Below are positions 29,406-37,020 of a stretch of DNA of 64,000 nt, one piece after another. The stretch covers positions 124,001 through 188,000 of the forward strand of contig NZ_RJVB01000008.1 of NCBI RefSeq assembly GCF_003751505.1. Direction: 5' to 3'. Positions within the stretch are counted from its first letter, which is position 1. The number at the start of each line of letters is the position of its first letter. The position numbers and the translations under genes were made by a program. The notes under the pieces were generated by a model. It searched no databases. It had not been told where the DNA came from and saw only the letters and a program-made list of their open reading frames with translations. Origin of the DNA: Erwinia sp. JUb26 (GTDB lineage: Bacteria; Pseudomonadota; Gammaproteobacteria; Enterobacterales; Enterobacteriaceae).

Positions 29406-31892
29406 TTAAGTATGTGGGCCTAGGAATCGATCCCCATTTAAATGGATCATATGAGTAGGTGCATCTGCCACCCAAACCTCTGTTTCCCACGATAGATCCA
29501 TAAGGTATTTAGCCATTGTTTTACGGTCAGGAAACGCCGTAACATAAACTAATCCTGGTTTTGCATTCGAAAATAATTTCGCTAATTCACCGTGGCGTTT
29601 TCCATCAACCGGGCCATGGGTGGTGACAGACTCGATTAACAGTAACCAATTACGTTCTTCCCAATAGAGAACAACATCAGGCAGTTTTCCTTTGCGGTTA
29701 ACCGTTACTCCCAGCTCTGCAAGTCGCTCCTTGCGAAAATGATCTTCTTTAGCTCCAGTATCGCCGATGTATATCACTTCGGCTTCTGGGGCGAAGCGAG
29801 GGCCAAACTCAACAATTATATCCTTGATTAACTGACTGTGGGCACCAGGACTTAAGGTGAGATCCGTTCCATCGTTTAGTTTCAAAGGGATCATTTCCAT
29901 TTTTCTTGCCATTGCATACTGTTCAACCAAGGTGGATATGCTTCCCATATGCTTATTGAGTGATTCATCCCATTCAGGAGTACCATACGTTAGCAGCACG
30001 GTATGCAATTCAGATGCTATTTGATAACAGGCTTTGGGAGAGTTTACTGCGCGGTTGGGTTCATCAGGATTGTATAAGGCAATTCCACCATCACAAAATT
30101 GATGCAGTGTTTGTCGACGGAAAGCCTCACGTGTGTTAGCGGCATATTCTTTACCATATACATCTCTACACCAATCCATGATCGGGGTGACACCTATCAT
30201 AGGTCGTAGTATTTTTGACCAATCACCATCAGGATGAAGGTCAAGGAGCGCGAGTAAGGTCAGTGCTGAACGTTCATTTATCTGGGCACGTGGCATCCCC
30301 AGCAAACGTAATATCTCAAGAGATTGTTCGATTTTTTCTTGAGCTTTTAGTGGATCAGTCGTTTTTCCATCTGTCATCAAATCTAATTCCCTATTAATTA
30401 TTTCATCTATTTGGCTTTGACTAAGTACTTCACTGTCTAATTCACGGCCCATTTTCCGCAAAATTTCCAGTGGAGGATAGTGGATCGATCTTAGGTCTGA
30501 GGCATTGATTTGAGTATGCCCACCAAACTGGCGATAGTATTTGTCCAACAAAGTACAGTTCAAATAAACATAAAGTCCACGGGCAAGATCTGCGTCCATA
30601 CCAACTTTTTTAATATGAAAGACATTAGTTTTATTTTCAAAACCGATCAACTCACCTGGAAGGGATGAGTCATACAAAGTTGCTACAATTCGACGCTTTT
30701 CTTCTTTACTGCTAAATCTTTTAATTATCAGAAAGTAGCCCTCATTTTTCCAAAGCCATGGGCGTGATAAATCTGACACCCTTATAGCATTTGGTTTTTT
30801 TCCGTCGAGGGGCCAATGAACTTTCCCGTTTAAATGCTGGGGAAAAAGAAGCGGGGCAGATTCTGCATCTAAAGTTTCGCGCAGATCGTCTCGAAGTCGA
30901 AAGTTAACGACAGGCCCTGTACTGACCTGAATTTTTAGATCGTCTAATGTTGATGTGAATGGTGACAATCTTTCAATTATGCCCTGCTCACGCGGGCTTG
31001 CTGCGATATGTATAAACTTCTGTTTATCTGTAGGGTTTACTATTTTATCGATAGAAACCTTACGCTGTGTCATGTCGGTGGCTGTTATTTGCCCGGTTTC
31101 TTCATCAAGATGAAAATCAGATGTTGGACTTGAAGTGATCGTAACTTCATCTTGAGATACACCTTTGACGCAGTGAATGATGATATTTTCTTGCAGAACT
31201 TCATCTTCTGCAAAAGCAGTATTCCGTGTGTCAAAAATGTGTATGTGCTTGATGGATGTTTCTGAAAGCAACTGTTCCCGGAAAGGTTGATAGTACGGGC
31301 CATTACAGAAAGATCGAGGAATGATTGCCACTAACTCCCCACCTGATTTTAACTGTTTTAACGCTAAAGCAACAAACCCTGAATATAAATTGACAGTTTC
31401 TATACCTGCATTGCTCATTGAGATTCGGTGAGCGCTGGAGGATAGAATTTTTTTGTATGGTGGGTTCATAATGACATGGCTGTACTTTTCAATCTCTTCC
31501 TGTGCGAAAAGGTTTTCTATGCGCAGGCTTGTCTCGATTATGAAGTCTTTTTTGTTAATTTTATGTAAGAATTTTCTCCCAAACTCATTTACACATGATT
31601 TTAGTGTGTTATCCAGGAATGGCAGCATCACCTCTTCGATGTCATAGACCTCAAGTTCTAATCTTTCAACCCCCAAGGATAGGGCTCGATCTACGAATGC
31701 AGCGGAAAGTGAGCCCACCCCACATCCAGGGTCAAGTAACTTAACGTCGCTTTTGATGTTGTCGAACAGACTTGCCATGAACAGGCAAATCGGGGCTGGA
31801 GTCATAAACTGCCCAAGTGCTGATTTGGTCTTGGGGTTGAGTAGTTTGTTCGCTTCTTTTCTATTCTGTTCAGCCAATTCCAAAAGACGCAT
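29406..31892 (-). CDS. Methyltransferase-BsuBI/PstI restriction endonuclease fusion
   Basis: A single 828-residue polypeptide that looks like a complete restriction-modification enzyme. The N-terminal half is an Eco57I/TaqI-like N6-adenine methyltransferase: LGQFMTPAP (residues 26-34), SAM motif DPGCGVGS (54-61) and catalytic NPPY (143-146). The middle probably holds target recognition. From about residue 520 the sequence matches the BsuBI/PstI endonuclease family: RSALTLLALLDLHPDGDW, NTREAFRRQTLHQF, IYIGDTGAKE (707-716), KLPDVVLYWEERNWLLLIES (736-755) and a final HLNGDRFLGPHT. BsuBI/PstI enzymes recognise CTGCAG; whether this one does is unknown. It is an island gene with lower GC than the core and has no separate methylase nearby. 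Confidence 0.88.
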   Translation of the reverse strand: MRLLELAEQNRKEANKLLNPKTKSALGQFMTPAPICLFMASLFDNIKSDVKLLDPGCGVGSLSAAFVDRALSLGVERLELEVYDIEEVMLPFLDNTLKSCVNEFGRKFLHKINKKDFIIETSLRIENLFAQEEIEKYSHVIMNPPYKKILSSSAHRISMSNAGIETVNLYSGFVALALKQLKSGGELVAIIPRSFCNGPYYQPFREQLLSETSIKHIHIFDTRNTAFAEDEVLQENIIIHCVKGVSQDEVTITSSPTSDFHLDEETGQITATDMTQRKVSIDKIVNPTDKQKFIHIAASPREQGIIERLSPFTSTLDDLKIQVSTGPVVNFRLRDDLRETLDAESAPLLFPQHLNGKVHWPLDGKKPNAIRVSDLSRPWLWKNEGYFLIIKRFSSKEEKRRIVATLYDSSLPGELIGFENKTNVFHIKKVGMDADLARGLYVYLNCTLLDKYYRQFGGHTQINASDLRSIHYPPLEILRKMGRELDSEVLSQSQIDEIINRELDLMTDGKTTDPLKAQEKIEQSLEILRLLGMPRAQINERSALTLLALLDLHPDGDWSKILRPMIGVTPIMDWCRDVYGKEYAANTREAFRRQTLHQFCDGGIALYNPDEPNRAVNSPKACYQIASELHTVLLTYGTPEWDESLNKHMGSISTLVEQYAMARKMEMIPLKLNDGTDLTLSPGAHSQLIKDIIVEFGPRFAPEAEVIYIGDTGAKEDHFRKERLAELGVTVNRKGKLPDVVLYWEERNWLLLIESVTTHGPVDGKRHGELAKLFSNAKPGLVYVTAFPDRKTMAKYLMDLSWETEVWVADAPTHMIHLNGDRFLGPHT

Positions 31893-32094
31893 CGTTTTTC
31901 CACTTATTTGCTAAAAAATTCAAAACTGCGTTTTGTCCATTTCATCACAGCTAATCCTGAGAATCAAAACGCCTCACAAGAGGACAATATTACTACAAAT
32001 GGCTCAGGGAAGTAGGCTTGCGTATAAAAAACGATTCACCAATTGGCAAGTTGAGCTACTTTCTTCATTAGTCTGAATCATCCGTATTGAAGGC

Positions 32095-32271
32095 TTACAC
32101 GCTTGGGAAATGCTTGTTCCGAGTCACATCCCTGAATGAGTAAATGGAATTTTCATACCGGCACAGCGTTTTACCGCTTTCGGTCTCCTCCTGTTCGGTT
32201 AACTGTATCGTAATGCGGCCAGCCTGTGCCGCCATTGATTGACATGCTAGCAGGGCCAACAAAGTCAAAAA
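32095..32271 (-). pseudogene. Truncated small exported protein
   Basis: On the minus strand the frame reads LTLLALLACQSMAAQAGRIT, then an acidic stretch with SGKTLCRYENSIYSF and ends RNKHFPSV and stop. The hydrophobic start with LLAC (possible lipobox) or AQA cleavage indicates an exported protein. The 5' end is cut exactly where an IS fragment begins at 32273, so the start codon is lost. Confidence 0.6.
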
Positions 32272-32272
32272 C

Positions 32273-32450
32273 TGGACTGACCCGTTTCTGTATAGGATCC
32301 TGCCCTATAGTTTGAGCATAGGAGGAGCGTAAGGCCACACCATGATTTACAACTGAACTTAAGGCAGAAGCTGTCCGTCAGATAATGGAGCGAGGCTATT
32401 CCGTTGCCGATGTATCCGACCGTCTTGGCGTTTCTGCGCACAGCCTTTAC
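32273..32450 (+). mobile_element. IS3-family fragment (left end and orfA start)
   Basis: Begins TGGACTGACCCG, an IS-end-like sequence. It contains FTTELKAEAVRQIMERGYSV and ADVSDRLGVSAHSLYW, the helix-turn-helix start of an IS3-family OrfA of a different group from the complete copies here. It is cut at 32451 by another IS3 element. The OrfA start is damaged. Confidence 0.8.
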
Positions 32451-32515
32451 TGGTCTTACCCATCAATAGTGGACACGCGACTAAGTGAGTACACTCTTAA
32501 CCAGAGGTGACTCAC

Positions 32516-32810
32516 ATGAGAAAGCCAGCATCAACCACAAATAAGACGCGTAAACAGCACACGCCCGAATTCCACAATGAAGCACTGAAACTTGCTGAGC
32601 GTATCGGTGTTGCTGCCGCAGCCCGCGAACTCAGTCTGTATGAATCCTAGCTCTACAACTGGCGCAGCAAACAAACATCCTCTGAGCGCGAAAGCGAGCA
32701 GGGGGCGGAAATTTCCCGCCTTAAATGCCAGCTGGTTGAAATGGACGATGGGAATGGCCATTCTCCAAAAGGCCGCGGCATACTTCGCGAAGCGCCTGAA
32801 ATGAAGTATG
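32516..32810 (+). pseudogene. IS3-family transposase orfA with nonsense codon
   Basis: Reads RKPASTTNKTRKQHTPEFHN and LSLYES, then TAG at about 32648 where related copies have a glutamine codon. The rest of OrfA continues but with further shifts before the usual AYFAKRLK end. Confidence 0.8.
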
Positions 32811-33621
32811 TCTTCATCGAAAACCATCAGGCTGAATTCAGTATTAAAGCCATGTGTCGGGTGCTGTGTGTGGCCCGCAGCGGCTGGTATGTCTGGCGTA
32901 ATCGGTGCACTGTCATTAACGCACGGGAGCAGTTCAGACAGCGCTACGGCGCGCCCCGTCTGGCAGAAGAGTTACGTGCTCAGGGCCTGACGTACAATGT
33001 GAAAACCATCGGCGCCAGCCTGCGTCGTCAGGGGCTGCGGCGAAAGCCGCACGCCGGTTCAGTCCGGTCAGCTACCGTGAGCATGGCCTGCCGGTGTCAG
33101 AGAAGCTGCTGAAGCATGACTTCAGCGCCAGCGGTCCGAACCAGAAGTGGTGCTGTGACATCACGTACCTGCGCACCGATGAAGGCTGGTTGTATCTTGC
33201 CGTGGTCATTGACCTGTGATCACAGGCCGTTATTGGCTGGTCAATGTCGTCACGGATGACAGCACAGCTTGCCTGCGATGCGCTGCAGATGGCCCTCTGG
33301 TGGCGTAAACAACCGTAGAGTGTCATCGTTCATAGCGATCGATGCGGGCAGTACTGCTCAGCGGACTATCAGTTGCTGCTGAAGCGAGACAACCTGCGCG
33401 TCAGTATGAGCGCGAGAGGAAAATGCTATGATAATGCGTGCGCGGAGAGCTTCTTCCACTCGCGGAAGGTGGAATGTATCCATGGGGAATGCTTTGCGAG
33501 CCGGGAAATAATGCGCATCACCGTTTTTAATTATATCGAGTGTGATTACAATCGCTGGCGTCGGCACAGTGCCTGCGGCGGTATCAGCCCGGAACAGTTC
33601 GAAAACCAGATCCTCGCTTAG
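32808..33621 (+). pseudogene. IS3-family transposase orfB with several stops
   Basis: Family stretches are present in order: [45 protein letters not shown]-type [20 protein letters not shown], then TGA in place of a tryptophan codon (about 33217), TAG near 33316, and the C terminus [17 protein letters not shown] to [12 protein letters not shown] frameshift also separates the first two thirds. It is not functional. Confidence 0.82.
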
Positions 33622-33652
33622 GCGCGTGTCAACATTACGAGGGTAAGATCAG

Positions 33653-33733
33653 CTCAACGAGAGGCCAAGAAAAACGCTAGAATATGAATCACCCGCAGAG
33701 TGTTTTAACCAATGTGTTGCATCCATCGGTTGA
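33653..33733 (+). pseudogene. IS30-family transposase C-terminal remnant
   Basis: Directly after the IS3 copy, one frame reads LNERPRKTLEYESPAECFNQ then CVASIG and stop. LNxRPRKxL near the C terminus is characteristic of IS30-family transposases. Everything upstream is missing. Confidence 0.75.
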
Positions 33734-33897
33734 ACTCACAGCCAGAAGCGGGCTTTGCTTATTTTACTAATGCTATTGATTCTAAATGCGACTGAATTTA
33801 AATTAGAATGTAATGTCACTGGTATGATGATGGGTAGTGCTCGTTTCAGAGCCTGCATTGGTTTTTTGATTATTATAGATAATATATAGGATATACT

Positions 33898-34710
33898 TTG
33901 AAAGAATATGCTGGAGCAGTTTTTTTTGTAGATATCCTTGGCGTTGGAGCTTTAACTCAAGGTAAAATAGAAATTAGTGAAAAGGATTTTTCAGCACATA
34001 ATTTTAGATATGACAGTAAGTTTTCAGAGCATCAGTTTTGCGCAAAATTACTATTGAAGTTTAGGAGGGTGTTAATATCTTCCACAACACATATAAAAAA
34101 CATTAAAGTGGCTCAACTATCTGATTGTGCATTCATCTGGTCTGATGATCCAGATATAGTAGTTAATGTCGCGAGGGATATAATGTGGAAAAGTGTACTA
34201 GGTGGACTTCTTTGTAGGGGAGGGCTGGCAAATGGACAGATCGTTGAGCCCGATAAAATAAACACTAAATTAGGTATGTTTATTTGTGGCGGTGCAGTAA
34301 CCGACGCGGTAAGACTTGAAGGAACAGGTAAAGGTGCAAGAGTATTTGTCAAACAAGAGTTAGTATCAGAGTTAAAAAAAATCCCATATACAGCATTTGT
34401 TCCAAGAAAGAGTCTAATTGATTTTTCCACAATAGATGAGTTTAAATGGTATCGATATCCTGATGTTATCAAGTCGGCTAATGAAAACTTAAATAAAAAA
34501 TTAGTCATGAATGAGATTGTAAAACTTATAGCCATGCTTAAGCACTCTCCAAAATATATATGGAATGCGTCAAACCCTTTAGGGCGAGTTCAACTAGCTA
34601 GTTCGATTGATATCATCTCATCTGAAACCGAAGTACTTGCAGGAAATTCAGATTTAAAATTTGATTATGAAAATATGGTTGATAATTTAAATAACAGAAG
34701 TGAAGAGTAA
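33898..34710 (+). CDS. Putative class III nucleotidyl cyclase-like protein
   Basis: AT-rich island gene of 270 residues. The start is a TTG with AGGA 6 bases upstream. The order of motifs resembles the adenylate/guanylate cyclase catalytic fold: FFVDILGVGA with D12, a second acidic site QLSDCAFI with D76, then CRGGLANGQIV (about 106-116) and ICGGAVTDAVRLEGTGKGAR. Many bacterial proteins with this pattern (DILG, FSD, RGGI) are annotated as cyclase-like, and the Pycsar defence cyclases belong to the same fold. The two metal-binding Asp positions seem retained. No membrane effector follows it, so activity and role are uncertain. Confidence 0.55.
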   Translation: MKEYAGAVFFVDILGVGALTQGKIEISEKDFSAHNFRYDSKFSEHQFCAKLLLKFRRVLISSTTHIKNIKVAQLSDCAFIWSDDPDIVVNVARDIMWKSVLGGLLCRGGLANGQIVEPDKINTKLGMFICGGAVTDAVRLEGTGKGARVFVKQELVSELKKIPYTAFVPRKSLIDFSTIDEFKWYRYPDVIKSANENLNKKLVMNEIVKLIAMLKHSPKYIWNASNPLGRVQLASSIDIISSETEVLAGNSDLKFDYENMVDNLNNRSEE

Positions 34711-34993
34711 TATAAAAAAATCCTAATCAATTATCATAAGTTAATTAAATCATCAGTTTGATTTTATTTAAGGTGTATTTTCTTAACTTGAAGTATTCAT
34801 CATCAGGAACTGCTTATATAAATAATAGAATTCTCAGTCCACTTCTCTATGGTAGAGAACATGAAGAATTTTCGGCTCGTCCGCTTCTCAGCTCATAGCT
34901 GACAACAAGCGCTTAATTTCTACCCACCTTGTACCAGAAGCTGTCAATGCCTAGTATTGCGAGGTATAAATCAACGAGTAAAGATCAGGATAT

Positions 34994-35239
34994 ATGATGG
35001 TAACTAGGGAAAGCATGAAACAATGGATCATTGAGTGTCTTCGGGAACGTAATGGTAGTGCTTGGCCACGCGAAGTTTCAAAGTACGTATGGGACAGCTA
35101 CGAGGCTGAGCTTAGAGATTCGGGCGATATGTTGTATACATGGCAATATGACATTCGTTGGGCCGCTCAACAATTGAGAAACGAGGGTACTCTGAAACCA
35201 GTAAATAGACGCAGAGATTTGCCATGGGAACTAGCATAG
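34994..35239 (+). CDS. Small winged-helix-like protein
   Basis: 81 residues, AGGA ribosome site before tandem ATGs. The sequence (KQWIIECLRERNGSAWPREV, SKYVWDSYEAEL, DIRWAAQQLRNEGTLKP) resembles the N-terminal winged-helix domain of Mrr-type restriction proteins and related wHTH modules, without a nuclease domain. It is the last gene before the right attachment site. A DNA-binding or regulatory role is inferred. Confidence 0.55.
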   Translation: MMVTRESMKQWIIECLRERNGSAWPREVSKYVWDSYEAELRDSGDMLYTWQYDIRWAAQQLRNEGTLKPVNRRRDLPWELA

Positions 35240-35501
35240 CAAGATTCATTTTAATGTTATCGTGCATTTTGCGACCACGTCTGACTTTGTTCTGAGTTGA
35301 TGCGAACGATGTCCCTAATGAAACCGTTCCTATCTGCCTGAATCTTGCTTTGATAGCCATATCGGTGTTCTACTGGTGTGGCTTTATACCCACTTGCAAT
35401 GTCTATTTTTTGTAGGGATTTTAACTTGTGGGTACAAGTGCGGGTATAGCTATTTATTCCTGTTTCTAAATAACATTGATATCAGTCTATTAGGTGTGAA
35501 A

Positions 35502-35530
35502 TTCGAGTCCGGCCTTCGCACCAGAGATTG
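35502..35530 (+). other. attR: right attachment core of the leuX island
   Basis: TTCGAGTCCGGCCTTCGCAC plus nine more bases repeats the leuX 3' end and the bases after it, with a T-to-G change, one missing G and a T-to-G after CCA. Just upstream, GTGGGTACAAG and GCGGGTATAG resemble the integrase arm-type repeats beside leuX. A short T-rich hairpin follows. It defines an island of about 11.8 kb. Confidence 0.75.
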
Positions 35531-35921
35531 AGTATGAAAATTCAAGCTAACATAAGGTGGCTTTTTTTGTGCTTAAAATCCAGCCTCTGTAAGGCCTGTT
35601 TGATCTGCTCCCCCTTGAGTGTGTAAGTATCCCAGCTTTTAGTTCCAGGCACTGTTTTCAGGGAGGAGATCACACACACCTGAATAGCTAAATCAGATTT
35701 TCATATCTAAAAAGAACCCTTTCAATTTCAGTATTATCCGACTTAGTAAGCTGCCTCGTGATATGAGCTATACATTACTGGTTCATATAATTAACAAACC
35801 AACACAATCTCCAGTACACATATAGGTATCTGGATCTTTATATAAAATGGCTGTATAAGATAAGTTTCGTATCACAGAAGTGAAGTTTGCAGCATCGGTA
35901 ACAACAGGGATAGGATAAACT
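35531..35921. other. Intergenic region without a recognised gene
   Basis: About 390 AT-rich bases between the island end and the Tlde1-like gene. I see no open frame with a ribosome site and no RNA gene. A GGCTTTTTTTG run near 35562 may be part of a terminator. Confidence 0.45.
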
Positions 35922-36440
35922 ATGGCTTTGCAAGGACGGTTGCTTTTAAACAACGCAGATTATTCGCCATTTGATTTTTACGGAGTTGGCCTTTTTATGG
36001 CATTTACTGGAAATGGAGTGTATCGCAACCACGGAGGTTGCAGAGCTATTCCTGATAATGGGCCCATTCCACCCGGAAAATACTGGGTTATTGATCGAAA
36101 AGAAGGGAATTGCTTCCCCCAAAAAAAATTAGAAATTCACGATATGGCTAATAAATTTGTAGGCCGTCACCAATTTGGTCGGTCAGATTGGTTCGCACTG
36201 TATCGAGATGATTGGGGAATTGATGATGGAACATGGGTTGATGGCGTTCATCGTGGATTATTCCGCCTGCATCCGGGAACGGTATCACAGGGCTGTATCA
36301 CCCTGGCTCACGATTCAGATTTTGCAATAATTCGTAATGCGCTAATGAATACTACGCTTATGCAAGTTCCCTGTATGCGTTCTTTGATGGCTCGCGGTTG
36401 GGTGGAGGTGGTCGCTGATGGCTCAAACCGTTGCCCGTAA
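35922..36440 (+). CDS. DUF2778/Tlde1-like L,D-transpeptidase-fold effector
   Basis: 172 residues. The N terminus MALQGRLLLNNADYSPFDFY leads into SGNG-like TGNGVYRNHGGC and PDNGPIPPGKYWVIDR. The catalytic region is VHRGLFRLHPGTVSQGCITL, with a His and the S-x-G-C cysteine of L,D-transpeptidase-like enzymes. Tlde1 proteins are antibacterial type VI secretion toxins that cut or modify peptidoglycan peptides in the periplasm. There is no signal peptide, as expected for a T6SS-delivered toxin. The next gene overlaps it by 23 bases and encodes a small membrane protein, the usual place for an immunity gene. The T6SS link is strengthened by an hcp gene 5 kb away. Confidence 0.75.
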   Translation: MALQGRLLLNNADYSPFDFYGVGLFMAFTGNGVYRNHGGCRAIPDNGPIPPGKYWVIDRKEGNCFPQKKLEIHDMANKFVGRHQFGRSDWFALYRDDWGIDDGTWVDGVHRGLFRLHPGTVSQGCITLAHDSDFAIIRNALMNTTLMQVPCMRSLMARGWVEVVADGSNRCP

Positions 36441-36681
36441 AGTCATTAAGTTCGCCTTTTTTATTCTTATCATATTTTGTTTAGGCCATGCGTTACCTGG
36501 TCCTGAATATTATATTAGCTATAGTTTTGCATCAAAGTTTTGTCGTTTTATGTATGGTGATGTGAATGCTGATTCACTCTATGATGCATATTCATTTATT
36601 GACTGGAGTATCATGTTATCTATTGCTATTACAGTCTATCTCATAACAGTGAAGTTTATAAATAAAATAAGGGGTAAATAA
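36418..36681 (+). CDS. Small membrane protein, candidate immunity protein
   Basis: 87 residues with two hydrophobic segments, about 11-27 (FAFFILIIFCLGHALPG) and 63-80 (IDWSIMLSIAITVYLITV), and a short periplasmic-sized loop between them with PEYYISYSFASKFCRF and YGDVNADSLYDAYS. Its ATG lies inside the toxin gene and GGAGG occurs 8 bases upstream. The overlap and topology suit protection against a toxin that acts in the periplasm. No experimental family name is claimed. Confidence 0.65.
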   Translation: MAQTVARKVIKFAFFILIIFCLGHALPGPEYYISYSFASKFCRFMYGDVNADSLYDAYSFIDWSIMLSIAITVYLITVKFINKIRGK

Positions 36682-37020
36682 TAATTCTAATTCCTGCCTA
36701 TGTGTGGCTTAAAGGCGATGGTGGTGCATATTTTGCTTTCTTATTTATAGCATTAAAATAATCTTCCCCAAAATCTCATCTAATTAATTCCCGAAACTAA
36801 CTTAATTGCCACACGTAGTCATAAATCATCAGAAACCCATCCGATCCTCCCTACCTGAAAATATCCCCACAATTAACATCTTGCGTACCCCATATTCAGA
36901 TTAGTCGTAATAAATAATGGTAAACAAATTATTGCGATCCCTCTCACATCGTGGACAATACTTTGCCATGCACTGAATCTATATCAACGAAATCAATGAT
37001 TTTAAATCAAGGGATGGAAT
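36682..37020. other. Intergenic region without a recognised gene
   Basis: About 340 AT-rich bases that separate the toxin pair from the helicase-nuclease gene. No coding region is supported. A promoter for the helicase gene must lie here. Confidence 0.45.

Larger units (their letters stand above)
32451..33651 (+). mobile_element. IS3-family insertion sequence, second degenerate copy
   Basis: Same kind as the copy at 24153-25394 but in the opposite orientation. Ends begin TGGTCTTACCCA (left) and TGATCTTACCC (right, reverse strand), both followed by a GACACGCG block. Length about 1.2 kb. The left flank is an IS3-group fragment and the right flank an IS30 remnant, so there is no matching target duplication. 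Confidence 0.85.

Noticed and set aside
35240-35501. Possible second integrase near the right attachment site
   Set aside because: Short minus-strand frames here show no recombinase motif; only arm-site-like repeats are seen.
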